A stretch of 64,000 bases of DNA, from positions 744,001 through 808,000 of the forward strand of contig NZ_CP007140.1 in the NCBI RefSeq assembly GCF_000816105.1. Reading direction: 5' to 3'. The notes below the pieces were generated by a model, which was given only the letters and a program-made list of their open reading frames with translations, was not told where the DNA came from and did no database searches. The position numbers and the translations under genes are program-made. The DNA is from Thermococcus guaymasensis DSM 11113. Lineage in GTDB: Archaea; Methanobacteriota_B; Thermococci; Thermococcales; Thermococcaceae. Positions 16,701-23,703 of this stretch are shown piece by piece (the stretch's first letter is position 1; each line of letters starts with the position of its first letter).

Positions 16701-17822
16701 GAGAGGAGCAGAATAGCCGAGTGGGTCGTCAAGCACGCCAAGGTCGTCCTGCTCATAGGCCTCCTGATAGCGGTTCCGGCAACGTACACTTTCTTCACGT
16801 TCGAGGGAACCCACGACATGAGCCTCTTCCTCCCGGAGGGAAGCGAGACATTAACATTCATGCAGCTGAGCCAGGAGAAGCTTGGAGCGGCCATAACATC
16901 GCCGAACTACGTCATAATCGACCTCGGCCATAACATAACGGACGATGACCTCAAAGTGATAGACGAGATAACCGCCCACATAACGACTATGGAAGGCGTC
17001 AAGGCTGTATACTCCCCAACCAGGCCCTACGGCGACCCAGTGAGCAACCTGACGCTGTCTGCAGTAAAGGAGCTCGGAGGGGAGAGGTTCATTTCAAGCA
17101 AGGGCGACAAGGTGATGATACAGATAGACCCGGTTTATAGGCCAACCGATGATAGGGCCAAGGATCTCGTCAAGGCTCTGAGGAGCTACATGGCGGAGCT
17201 TGAGAAGGAGGGCAAGATCAAGGAAGGACTCGTCGGCGGAGGAGCGGCGCTCTCGATGGATCTCACCAGCAGAATCAACGACATATTCTGGCACAGGATA
17301 ATCCCAGTAGCTCTAGTGCTGATGTTCCTATCGCTCATACCGACGCTCAAGGGACTGCCGGCGGTCGTCTCGACGATGATGACAATATTCTTAGGCGTCA
17401 TGACGAGCATCTGGGTCTCAACGTGGCTCTTCGGCAATGTCTTCAACAAAGAGGTCATGTGGTTCCTGCCGCTCCTAGTATTCGTCGTGCTAATGGGAGT
17501 CGGCATTGACTACAACAGTTTCTACCTCGTCAAGGCCAGGGACGAGTTCGAGAGAAGGTCACCGAAGGATGCCCTCGTCGTGGCAGCAGGAACGATGGAC
17601 ACCCTCGTCATAGGGCTTGCAATAGTTCTAGCGAGCACCTACGGTGCGCTGATGCTCAGCAGCACGTGGGGAATGAGGGAGATAGGCTTTGCGTTGGCCG
17701 CTGGAGTCCTGCTGACGGCAACAATGGCGGTGTACTTCATAGGCCCGGCCTTCATGAGTCTCTTCGGCGAAAAGGCCTGGTGGCCGCTGTTCAAGAATCA
17801 CAAAGAGGCCAAGAAGGATTGA
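13704..17822 (+). CDS. RND/MMPL-family membrane transporter
   Basis: 1372 residues. One N-terminal helix (about 12-32) is followed by an unusually large extracytoplasmic domain (to about residue 820) rich in NxT/NxS sequons, then a five-helix block, a second outside domain and a final helix block. Each helix block has the family's GxGxDYxxY-like motif: GLGIDYSTYYVHRFKE and GVGIDYNSFYLVKARDE, whose Asp residues carry protons in this family. Substrate unknown; lipids, hydrophobic compounds or drugs are typical. The usual family size is about 700-1100, the excess lying in the first loop. ATG 13704 follows GAGGTGGTG. Likely controlled by the divergent PadR. Confidence 0.87.
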   Translation: MAWNEWIAKHPKTVLAIWVVLILILAPFAAKISELTDYSTEQMVSHKIESIKVQDIISEEFAEAQNKNMTYLIITNISVNDENARNAYYAFKNRVEGRYATNVTSYYDALDMLWDMDYNLTLNITQMTANITGLLYKTVTGSEEGFEGVLNLTYYLKNTTEMTKNSLVGAAQGYLTLKNNLTSLWNQMILLRDALNQTDSAYVALHRNLTSTSEMLKGLNSTLAAMNEGLYTLNATYGPTYAGVIGVHKVLLQIGAYDRGNITPQEAQTIASQRGTTPELVYAVFNAVYPVYAQGGSLAVTDTLLANVTKAIVLTGTPDEQKFLVEAYGTGFYFGVEAFDEKAGSPYALQNMDASQLMTTISEIASQTLLSLPDIIAQSNQTVSVPGFGTLDAQTFASIVETAESLGPNPAPDAVENATVQIALALMTNMPENPLAGVENPEEVLKTLLVEGPTPELETELLISGMAGMVNDTAGQLVPLLVQTVMTYDPTAEGVLSKDTSILQDATLNVVEQMLSGTGFELDKNVLKAIYESNGDETVLEGLAKKLLKVGIVEQLGSSVPDAEKIAEKIVEVVAEDPEGIISGERLEEATIKVIESMSEGMAPEGVELNVSEIVKKLYEGADPKTVAEDLFLKGAEEQMNQMNTTAIPEEFKGVFMNLTRAVVENYPLSDKEIENLVKETVLSMISSYAKSNPYGVELKFNETLLADIAFHFKDNPNVITREDVKPLAEELWPVVKEKAGTYLDMLKSEDNTTILITFVPFGEPGPETDKYIYKAQNATKVKEIALEEFRKYFPDASGALGGTPVESHEMTEYGKKDNQRTSRASTLGALLVLFILMGGALLATLLPFTGVATSALTALGIAYLLTKGGLLNIGSWAQMLTITTALGLGIDYSTYYVHRFKEYIAEGYDHEKAVAEALKRAKDAVLASAFTDIIAFASFVLAWEFPIFQQIGIIIPLAVIAVLLASLTLIPAITALIGDKPIFWWPRHIKHVETLDVHERSRIAEWVVKHAKVVLLIGLLIAVPATYTFFTFEGTHDMSLFLPEGSETLTFMQLSQEKLGAAITSPNYVIIDLGHNITDDDLKVIDEITAHITTMEGVKAVYSPTRPYGDPVSNLTLSAVKELGGERFISSKGDKVMIQIDPVYRPTDDRAKDLVKALRSYMAELEKEGKIKEGLVGGGAALSMDLTSRINDIFWHRIIPVALVLMFLSLIPTLKGLPAVVSTMMTIFLGVMTSIWVSTWLFGNVFNKEVMWFLPLLVFVVLMGVGIDYNSFYLVKARDEFERRSPKDALVVAAGTMDTLVIGLAIVLASTYGALMLSSTWGMREIGFALAAGVLLTATMAVYFIGPAFMSLFGEKAWWPLFKNHKEAKKD

Positions 17823-17919
17823 CCCTTTCCCATTTTTGTTCCGGAAGGGTTTTAGCCTCTTTTCACTTTTCTCCATTGACGTCCCATTCAGAAAGGCAAC
17901 CAATGAAGGGGGCAAAACT

Positions 17920-18001
17920 ACAACCCCTAAGTTCTGTAGGGTGATTGAAATGGAAGTAGAAAAAAAGAAAAAACTGAAGATATACATACCGGGCCTCAAA
18001 T
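17920..18001 (+). repeat. Upstream copy of duplicated radical SAM gene 5' end
   Basis: The segment from about 17920 (CAACCCC... GGTGATTGAAATGGAAGTAG ...) to about 18008 is repeated at about 18151-18235, directly oriented, covering ribosome site, ATG and the first 20 codons. This copy keeps a run of seven A after GTAG and reads MEVEKKKKLKIYIPG before leaving the gene sequence; the downstream copy has six A. Confidence 0.8.
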
Positions 18002-18010
18002 TTCCCTCGC

Positions 18011-18150
18011 AGGACCGGGGGGTTTCACCCCCCACGTCCTTGCTAACCCCCTCCCCCCGAAGGTGGGGTTTCGCCCCACATAGAGGGGGAAACTACGTTT
18101 CCCAGACCCTTCCTTCTTTTTTAAACACCGGAAGGGGCTCCGCCCCCTGC
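18011..18150 (+). repeat. Hairpin-array insert (four perfect stem-loops)
   Basis: Lies between the two copies of the radical SAM gene start. Perfect stems: GGGGGG/CCCCCC with loop TTTCA (18017-18033), GTGGGG/CCCCAC with loop TTTCG (18063-18079), GGGAAAC/GTTTCCC with loop TAC (18087-18103), GGGGC/GCCCC with loop TCC (18034-18046 of the next hundred, i.e. 18134-18146). No protein-like coding signal. The first loop and stem core GGGGTTTCACCCC recurs in the 58-kb array. Confidence 0.75.
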
Positions 18151-18177
18151 AACCCCCGGCTCTGAAAGGTGATTGAA

Positions 18178-19019
18178 ATGGAAGTAGAAAAAAGAAAAAA
18201 CTGAAGATATACATCCCCGGAATCAAGTTTCCCTCCGTCTCGCTCACAGGGAGTTACTGCTTCCTGAACTGTGCCCACTGCGGGAGGCACTACCTTGAGG
18301 GCATGAAGAAGCCCAAGAAGAGGGAACTCCTTGACTTCTGCCTCAACCTAGAGCGCTCCGGAGGTTTAGGCTGTCTGCTGAGCGGGGGAATGGACTCCCG
18401 TCTTAAGGTGCCTATTGACAAGTACGCGGACGAGCTGAGGAAGATTAAGGAGAAGACCCGCCTCAAGCTCAACGCCCACGTCGGTTTCATAGACGAGAGC
18501 GATTTGGAGTGGCTGAAGTACGTTGATGTCGTTTCTCTCGACTTTGTTGGCGATGATGACGTCATAAGGCGCGTTTACAGGATAGACAAGACCGTTGATG
18601 ACTACCTGAGGATAATCGAGCTCCTGACCGAAAACGGAATCCGCGTGGCGCCCCACATAACGATAGGCCTCGACTTCGGGAGAATCCACTGGGAGTATCG
18701 GGCTATTGACCTCCTCGTCCAGTACCCGATAGACGTCCTCGTCTTAGATGTTCTCATCCCGACGAAGGGGACGGAGATGGAGAGGGTTCCAAAGCCTGAT
18801 GTTGAGGAGAGCCTTGAAATAGTGAAGTACGCGCGTGAGCGCTTTAACGGGGAGATAAGCATAGGCTGTATGCGTCCCACAGGACAGTGGCGGGTTGAGT
18901 TCGATAAAGGGGCGGTCTTAGCGGGCGTTGACAGGCTGACGAACCCGCCAAGGAAGGTCATCGAGTGGGCGAAGAGCGTGAGAGAAGTGGAGATAATCTA
19001 CGAGTGCTGCGTTATGTGA
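18178..19019 (+). pseudogene. Radical SAM protein (biotin-synthase-like), frameshifted at its start
   Basis: A radical SAM enzyme of about 280 residues (similar to uncharacterised BioB-like COG1856 proteins). The cluster motif SYCFLNCAHCGRHY (C-x3-C-x2-C) is followed by CLLSGGMDSRL (glycine-rich SAM contact) and a TIM-barrel pattern. ATG 18178 has a good ribosome site, but after GTAG there are six A instead of the seven in the upstream copy, so translation stops at codon 9. The long frame carrying the CxxxCxxC motif has no ATG/GTG/TTG before 18303, and a product from 18303 would lack the cluster motif. It is either broken, rescued by slippage on the A-runs, or a sequencing error. Confidence 0.75.
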
Positions 19020-19207
19020 GTCTTCCTCATAGTATAGGGCTTCTGTGAGAGAGGCCCAAGACATCCGGGTTTTGAGTCCCCACAATGCACAACGAAACAG
19101 CCCAACCTCACCGGCATACTCATCGTCCAGCGCGGCAAAAACTGATGAAGGAGAACGAGACGTGAAAAAGAGATGAGCGCGAAAACTCCCGCTGGAGGGA
19201 ATGGAAG
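19020..19207. other. Non-coding gap
   Basis: 188 nt between convergent genes. A weak TGATGA ... AGATGAG arrangement near 19142-19175 recalls a box C/D RNA but the D boxes are not canonical. No promoter or clear terminator seen. Confidence 0.4.
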
Positions 19208-20365
19208 CTAGGAAGGTGCGTAGTCCTTCATCTCCACGAGTTCGGCGAGCCTCTTGTTACTCCCCAAAACCCTGAGGAATTCAAGGTACGTCTCCTTTAC
19301 GCGCTTAACCGATGAGACGCGGACCCATTCGTCCGATGAATGCCAGTTACCTCCAATGGGCCCAAACACGATTGTTGGAACCCCCAAATAAGTTCCGAAG
19401 TAGTTGAAATCGCCGACGCTCCTTCCGTAAGTTTTCTCGGGAGTTCTTCCCCAGAGAACGGAGTAAACCAGCGAGAGAATCGAAACAAACCTGTTGTTCT
19501 CCCTGACAAGGTAGGGGAGCATCTCGGGGGTGGGGCGGGGGAATTTGGATATCTCCAGCTCCCCCCTCACCTTAACCCTCTCCGCGGCCTTTCTGAGCTC
19601 TCTAACGACCCTCTCCCAGTCCTCGCCGATTACGACGTGCCTGTCGACTATCGCTTCGGCCTCCTCAGGAACGCTCAGCCCGTCCGCCTCGCCGTGAACG
19701 TACAGGGTGCAGTAAGAGCCCGAACCCAGCCTAGGGTGCTTTCTCGTTTTTATCCTCGGAATGAAGGCGAGGAGCTTCGAAAGTTCTTCTATCGCGTTTA
19801 TACCATCCTGGGGACGGGCAGCATGGGCCTTCTTCCCCCTGACCTTCAACCGGATCACGTACCTGCCCCGAGCACCGAGCATCAGGTTCTCCCCGGTTGG
19901 TTCGGCTAGGAGAACGAGGTTCGCGTCCCTGAGCTTGCCCTCCTCGATGAGCTTCCAAGCGCCCCGGGAATAGCCCTCCTCGTCGACGACCGCTGTGAAG
20001 AGCACCGTAGGCCTTTTCCTCCGTGGGAGGTATGAGACCTCAATGAAGGCTGCCATAAGCGCGGCGAGACCGCCCTTCATGTCAGCACTTCCCAGACCGT
20101 AGAAACGATCGCCGTCGAGTTCGCCCCACGGGTTTCTCGTCCAGCCTGAGCCGATGCTGACGGTATCCATGTGACCGTTAAGAACAACGGTGAGCCTCTT
20201 CCCCTTGATCCGTGATATAACGTTGCTACCAAAACCTTCGACCTCTTGATACTCCACCTGGAGCCCATACTCCTCAAGAAACGAACCAATGAAGTTCGAA
20301 ATTTTATCTTCCTCTCCAAAATGAGAAGGTATTGATACAAGTTTTTTCAATAGTTCTATCTCCAT
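19208..20365 (-). CDS. M20-family metallopeptidase (ArgE/DapE/acetyl-lysine deacetylase-like)
   Basis: 385-residue zinc aminoacylase/carboxypeptidase-type enzyme. Metal and catalytic motifs are in order: NGHMDTV (H, D) near residue 73, GLGSADMKGG bridging Asp, VDEEGYSRG catalytic Glu plus ligand Glu, AEPT, and a C-terminal GGNWHSSDEWV His. The lid domain begins with GRYVIRLKVRGKKAHAARP. Start at 20365 (MEIELLKKLV) has a GGTGAG site; the frame extends 26 codons into the promoter region, where a GTATTTAAACG TATA box sits. Substrate not determinable; it is monocistronic. Confidence 0.88.
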   Translation of the reverse strand: MEIELLKKLVSIPSHFGEEDKISNFIGSFLEEYGLQVEYQEVEGFGSNVISRIKGKRLTVVLNGHMDTVSIGSGWTRNPWGELDGDRFYGLGSADMKGGLAALMAAFIEVSYLPRRKRPTVLFTAVVDEEGYSRGAWKLIEEGKLRDANLVLLAEPTGENLMLGARGRYVIRLKVRGKKAHAARPQDGINAIEELSKLLAFIPRIKTRKHPRLGSGSYCTLYVHGEADGLSVPEEAEAIVDRHVVIGEDWERVVRELRKAAERVKVRGELEISKFPRPTPEMLPYLVRENNRFVSILSLVYSVLWGRTPEKTYGRSVGDFNYFGTYLGVPTIVFGPIGGNWHSSDEWVRVSSVKRVKETYLEFLRVLGSNKRLAELVEMKDYAPS

Positions 20366-20393
20366 ACCACTCACCAATACAAAAAATGGAACC

Positions 20394-20416
20394 AAACGTT
20401 TAAATACTTTTCTAAT
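20394..20416 (-). promoter_or_regulatory. Predicted M20 peptidase promoter
   Basis: Leftward BRE/TATA GAAAAGTATTTAAACG about 35-50 nt before ATG 20365. The stretch 20417-20560 beyond it is AT-rich and shows no gene. Confidence 0.55.
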
Positions 20417-20560
20417 TATTGGGCCCTTTGTTTTGGAGACCATACAACCAGAACTGAATAAAATAAAGAAAATTTCAAACTGGCATCAACATGCAATATA
20501 AAATACAACAACATCCAAAGAACTTAGGAATTTCTACAAGAAATTAAAAGCATTTTAATG

Positions 20561-21604
20561 CTACCCGGCCAGATAAACCGTTAAAATTAAGTCGGCACCC
20601 TCCCTAGACAAGTCGAGCCAGAAGGCCCCCGCCTCTCCGAGTCTTTCACTGAACTCTCCCTGTGTTTCTATTTGATCGAGTATATAACCAGCCATTTTCT
20701 CCCGAGTGACGGGCAGGTAGTAGTCAGCATAGCCCGGAAAGACACCCCGCCAGAGTGACGCCCAGCGATAGCGCTCGGACACGCCCTCCTCGGCAATCTT
20801 CGGCAGTAGAGGGTCAGGACTGAGACGGTATCTCTCCTTAAAGGACGTCAGGAGCGTATCACTTAGGTAGCTGAGGTCTTCTTCAGTCATGTTATAGTCC
20901 TGTGCCAGAAAATCGCGCCGTTCGAGCTCGCTGTACCTCTCCATAACGATTCTGCCCCCTCTCCAGGAGAGCACATAGACGGTGGCGCGGGATATGTGGG
21001 CGGGATCTTCAACGTAGAGCGCCCAGTGGCGGTAGTAGGCCCCAAAGTCCATAAGGGGCGGGTGCTGATCCGCAACGAGGTATCGGCCGTTTACAGATAC
21101 GGCAGCGGTCAGATGACCAACGTCTGAATCATTGAACTCTATCGAGAGAACGTAAACCGGGGAGTAGTTCATAACCAGGAGAAGCCCTGCGGTCAGTAGT
21201 GCGTAATCGCCGCATATTCCCCTGCCCCGGGAGATGAACTCTGAGGGCGGTATGAACATCGGTTCAGTTCTGTTGCGATCATAACTGAGGTGCTCGTCCT
21301 CCCAGGTAAGAACGTTCCATGCGGAGCTCACGGCGTCCTCTCCCTTGAGGGCAACGGAGATGTTCCTGAGCACGGAAAGCTCGTGGGGGTCGTTGAGGTA
21401 GCGTTCAAAGCTTTCGGTTATGAGGTAATCCTCAGCGCGGGATGCAACTCGATCCCGAAGCCCCTCAAACTCATCAAGAACCGAGCGTGGGAGGTACTTC
21501 CTGGTTAGGGCGCCGTCGTTCAGGGAAACATCAAGGGTAACCCCGAGGAGAAGCAGTACTAAAACCCATGATAGAAGCCGCATAGCCTTTGATATTACCC
21601 CCAT
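20561..21604 (-). CDS. Secreted or membrane-anchored transglutaminase-like protein
   Basis: 347 residues with an N-terminal hydrophobic helix (RLLSWVLVLLLLGVTL), then a transglutaminase-like papain fold: catalytic Cys in GRGICGDYALL, His in VGHLTAAVSV and Asp in LVADQHPPL, in the correct order and spacing. It probably acts outside the membrane as a thiol peptidase or amidase. Start at 21604 (GGTG 6 nt upstream). Its start lies only about 22 nt after the 3' end of tRNA-Tyr on the same strand, leaving no room for its own promoter outside the tRNA gene, so the two are probably one transcript. Confidence 0.82.
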   Translation of the reverse strand: MGVISKAMRLLSWVLVLLLLGVTLDVSLNDGALTRKYLPRSVLDEFEGLRDRVASRAEDYLITESFERYLNDPHELSVLRNISVALKGEDAVSSAWNVLTWEDEHLSYDRNRTEPMFIPPSEFISRGRGICGDYALLTAGLLLVMNYSPVYVLSIEFNDSDVGHLTAAVSVNGRYLVADQHPPLMDFGAYYRHWALYVEDPAHISRATVYVLSWRGGRIVMERYSELERRDFLAQDYNMTEEDLSYLSDTLLTSFKERYRLSPDPLLPKIAEEGVSERYRWASLWRGVFPGYADYYLPVTREKMAGYILDQIETQGEFSERLGEAGAFWLDLSREGADLILTVYLAG

Positions 21605-21625
21605 CGAGAACACCGAGAATTCTGG

Positions 21626-21703
21626 TGGTCCCGCGGCCCGGATTTGAACCGGGGACCTGCGGATCTACAGTCCGCCGCCACTCCCAGGCTAGGCTACCGC
21701 GGG
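21626..21703 (-). tRNA. tRNA-Tyr (GTA)
   Basis: Full cloverleaf on the minus strand: acceptor CCCGCGG/CCGCGGG with the archaeal C1-G72 pair typical of tRNA-Tyr, anticodon stem GCGGA/TCCGC with loop CTGTAGA (anticodon GTA), T arm CCCGG/CCGGG with TTCAAAT, discriminator A and an encoded CCA at 21626-21628. No intron. Confidence 0.96.
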
Positions 21704-21741
21704 ACCCTACAGTCAGCCCGATCCATTATCGCCAGGGCAGG

Positions 21742-21760
21742 TTTATAAATTTTTCCCTCC
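21742..21760. promoter_or_regulatory. Shared divergent TATA region
   Basis: GGTTTATAAATTTTTCCC can serve as a TATA box in both directions: leftward (AATTTATAAACC) for tRNA-Tyr and rightward (GTTTATAAATT) for the zinc-ribbon gene at 21781, with very short leaders each way. Confidence 0.55.
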
Positions 21761-21780
21761 AAACACCGGTGGTGGAGAAA

Positions 21781-22350
21781 ATGCAGGAGCCAATAACGGT
21801 TGCAGTTCCCCTCGCGAAGAGGATGATGGACGTCATGGTCACGGAAAAGCGCCTCCCCAGCGGGGACGATGTCAGGAGATTCCTGAAGGAGCTCGGCCTT
21901 GAGGAGCTCTACACCGGAAGAGGCATAGCTCTCTTCAGGAGCAGGGACGTTGTAGCACTTCTGTTCCCGAGGGAGGGCTTAATCGTTGACGTAATCCCCG
22001 CGAGCGGGGAGGTAAGCGACGCGCTTGAAGTCATAGCGTACCACGACAGAAAGCTCAACTCGCTAATCCTTGAGATACTGCCCGCGAACGATTTGGAGTA
22101 CGAGGGCAACATCGGCCTCGAGCCCGTGATAGTGAACCTCGAAACCGGCGAGCTCGAGAGCACTCCAGTCCTGGGCGACTTCGAAGAGGATAAGGACGGC
22201 TTCTACCTTGTTATAGACAGGGAAACCTTCGAGCGCTGGAAGGAAAACGGAAACCTTGGCACGTGCCCCCTCTGTGGAGGAGAACTCGCGTGGCGCGGAA
22301 AGAAGGCGGTCTGCCTGGACTGCGGTTACGGGGTTAAGGTCAAAGATTAA
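21781..22350 (+). CDS. Conserved zinc-ribbon protein of unknown function
   Basis: 189 residues. The N-terminal 160 residues are a mixed alpha/beta domain I do not recognise (starts with MQEPITVAVPLAKRMMD); the C-terminus is a compact zinc ribbon CPLCGGELAWRGKKAVCLDCG. The frame is open far upstream through the tRNA, but only ATG 21781 has a ribosome site (GGTGGTGGAG) and a promoter in place. Probably Thermococcales-specific. Confidence 0.8.
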   Translation: MQEPITVAVPLAKRMMDVMVTEKRLPSGDDVRRFLKELGLEELYTGRGIALFRSRDVVALLFPREGLIVDVIPASGEVSDALEVIAYHDRKLNSLILEILPANDLEYEGNIGLEPVIVNLETGELESTPVLGDFEEDKDGFYLVIDRETFERWKENGNLGTCPLCGGELAWRGKKAVCLDCGYGVKVKD

Positions 22351-22383
22351 GTACTATGCCAACGAAGAATACACGGTGAGAGC

Positions 22384-22524
22384 ATGATAGTCAAGTTCGA
22401 GGTATATTTCGATGGTGAGTACTGGTGTGCAAGGGGCATAGACGATGATATCTTCACCCAGGGAAAGACCCTCGACGAACTAATGGAGAACATAAGGGAA
22501 GCTGTTGAAGTGCACTTTTCTTGA
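22384..22524 (+). CDS. Orphan HicB-like small protein
   Basis: 46 residues: MIVKFEVYFDGEYWCARGID, then FTQGKTLDELMENIREAVEVHF. This is the beta-beta-beta-alpha HicB/DUF1902-type fold whose helix begins with the TLDELMENIREAV consensus. GGTGAG lies 5 nt upstream of the ATG. HicB antitoxins normally sit next to a HicA toxin; none is visible here, the next gene being an aldolase 12 nt downstream, so it may be a solitary regulator or the remnant of a pair. Confidence 0.75.
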   Translation: MIVKFEVYFDGEYWCARGIDDDIFTQGKTLDELMENIREAVEVHFS

Positions 22525-22536
22525 GAGGTGATTTCC

Positions 22537-23094
22537 ATGAGCCGAATAGCAAAACGCCAGCTCGTCCTCTACTCGCGAAAGGCCCACGAGCGCGGTCTGA
22601 CTGCTGCTTTCGGCGGGAACCTGAGCGTCCGCGTTGGAGAGTTGGTCTTTATCAAAGCAACTGGGGCGGTTATGGACGAGATGACCGAAGAGCAGGTGGC
22701 CGTGATAGACCTCAATGGGGAGCAGCTCTCCGACGTTAGACCCTCCTCGGAATACAGGCTCCACCTCGCGGTTTACAGGGCGAGACCCGACGTCAAAGCG
22801 ATAGCGCACCTCCACCCGCCCTACTCGATAGTCGCCTCGACCCTACTTGAGGGAGAACTGCCGATAATAACGCCCGAGGCCGAGATATACCTGAAGAGGA
22901 TTCCGATTGCGCCGTTCCGCCCGGCAGGCACGGAAGAGCTGGCGGAAGTGACTGCGGAGGCATTGAAAAAAACGGACGCGGTTCTGATGGCAAAGCACGG
23001 GATTGTGACGGTCGGCAGAAGCCTGAGGGAAGCGTTCTACAAGGCGGAGCTCGTAGAAGAGAGCGCAAAGCTCTGGTACTTAAGCAGGAAATGA
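22537..23094 (+). CDS. Class II aldolase/adducin family protein (fuculose-phosphate aldolase-like)
   Basis: 185-residue zinc aldolase. The catalytic Glu is in SSEYRLHLAVY (about residue 70), the zinc histidines are in AHLHPPYS and AKHGIVTVG, matching the E73/H92/H94/H155 pattern of FucA. Archaeal homologues act in F420 or deoxyribose/lactaldehyde metabolism; substrate here unknown. ATG 22537 follows GAGGTGATTTCC. It probably shares a transcript with the two genes upstream, given the short gaps. Confidence 0.85.
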   Translation: MSRIAKRQLVLYSRKAHERGLTAAFGGNLSVRVGELVFIKATGAVMDEMTEEQVAVIDLNGEQLSDVRPSSEYRLHLAVYRARPDVKAIAHLHPPYSIVASTLLEGELPIITPEAEIYLKRIPIAPFRPAGTEELAEVTAEALKKTDAVLMAKHGIVTVGRSLREAFYKAELVEESAKLWYLSRK

Positions 23095-23112
23095 GCGGGA
23101 AAAATCAAAGGC

Positions 23113-23364
23113 TCACTTGACCTGCTCGAGGGCACCGAGAACCTCCCATATGATGGTCCTCGTGTGCATGGGCATGTTCGGATCCTCGCTTATCTCCTCA
23201 AGGATCGCTATTGCATCTGCCGCCCTAACGGCGGGCTCCTTGCTTTCATCGAGGAGAACCTCTATTGCCTGCTCGGCCGCCCTCCTAATGTTCCTGGGAA
23301 CAACGGTGTCCTGAACAACCTGCTCCTTGAGAACCTGCACAATCTGCTGAATCAGGTCGCTCAT
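23113..23364 (-). CDS. UPF0147 family protein
   Basis: 83-residue all-helical acidic protein of a family conserved in many Archaea. Recognisable blocks are [20 protein letters not shown] and [18 protein letters not shown]. Function unknown. The ATG has a GGGGGTGAGAG site. It is convergent with the aldolase gene. Confidence 0.9.
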   Translation of the reverse strand: MSDLIQQIVQVLKEQVVQDTVVPRNIRRAAEQAIEVLLDESKEPAVRAADAIAILEEISEDPNMPMHTRTIIWEVLGALEQVK

Positions 23365-23399
23365 TCTCTCACCCCCTTCGTGTTATCCTAAAAAATTGT

Positions 23400-23703
23400 T
23401 ACTAAAATCTCCCCGGCTTATCTTAAGCTTTCCTAACTAAAAAGCTTTTCGGTTTCCAAAGAGCCTTCTAGTATTCAGAACCTTTCCCTGTGAGAATCCC
23501 CTGGTAATGTGATCGATCTTCTTTGTCTCCAGCAACATACCACAATCCTGATAAGAACTCCAAGACGGCAGAATTTCTGAAGAACATATCCAGCGTACGT
23601 TTCAAACTCAATGAAACTACTGCTAAACGTAATTTAAAGAAAAAGGGTTATATACTTCCTTTTTGTAACAGATAGATGCCCGTCATGGGCAGGAGGGAAT
23701 ACT
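23400..23703. other. Intergenic region with gntP promoter
   Basis: AT-rich gap of about 340 nt between divergent genes. A rightward BRE/TATA AAAGGGTTATATACTT at about 23642-23658 lies 45 nt before gntP. The remainder shows no coding potential or repeat. Confidence 0.55.

Noticed and set aside
17836-18165. Open frame across the duplicated start and hairpin insert as a real protein
   Set aside because: After the copied MEVEKKKKLKIYIPG segment the translation is hairpin DNA rich in Pro/Ser/Gly with no protein pattern.
19140-19195. Possible box C/D sRNA (TGATGA, then AGATGAG) in the gap after the radical SAM gene
   Set aside because: Box D would be CTGG and D' TGAA, neither canonical, and no promoter is placed for it.
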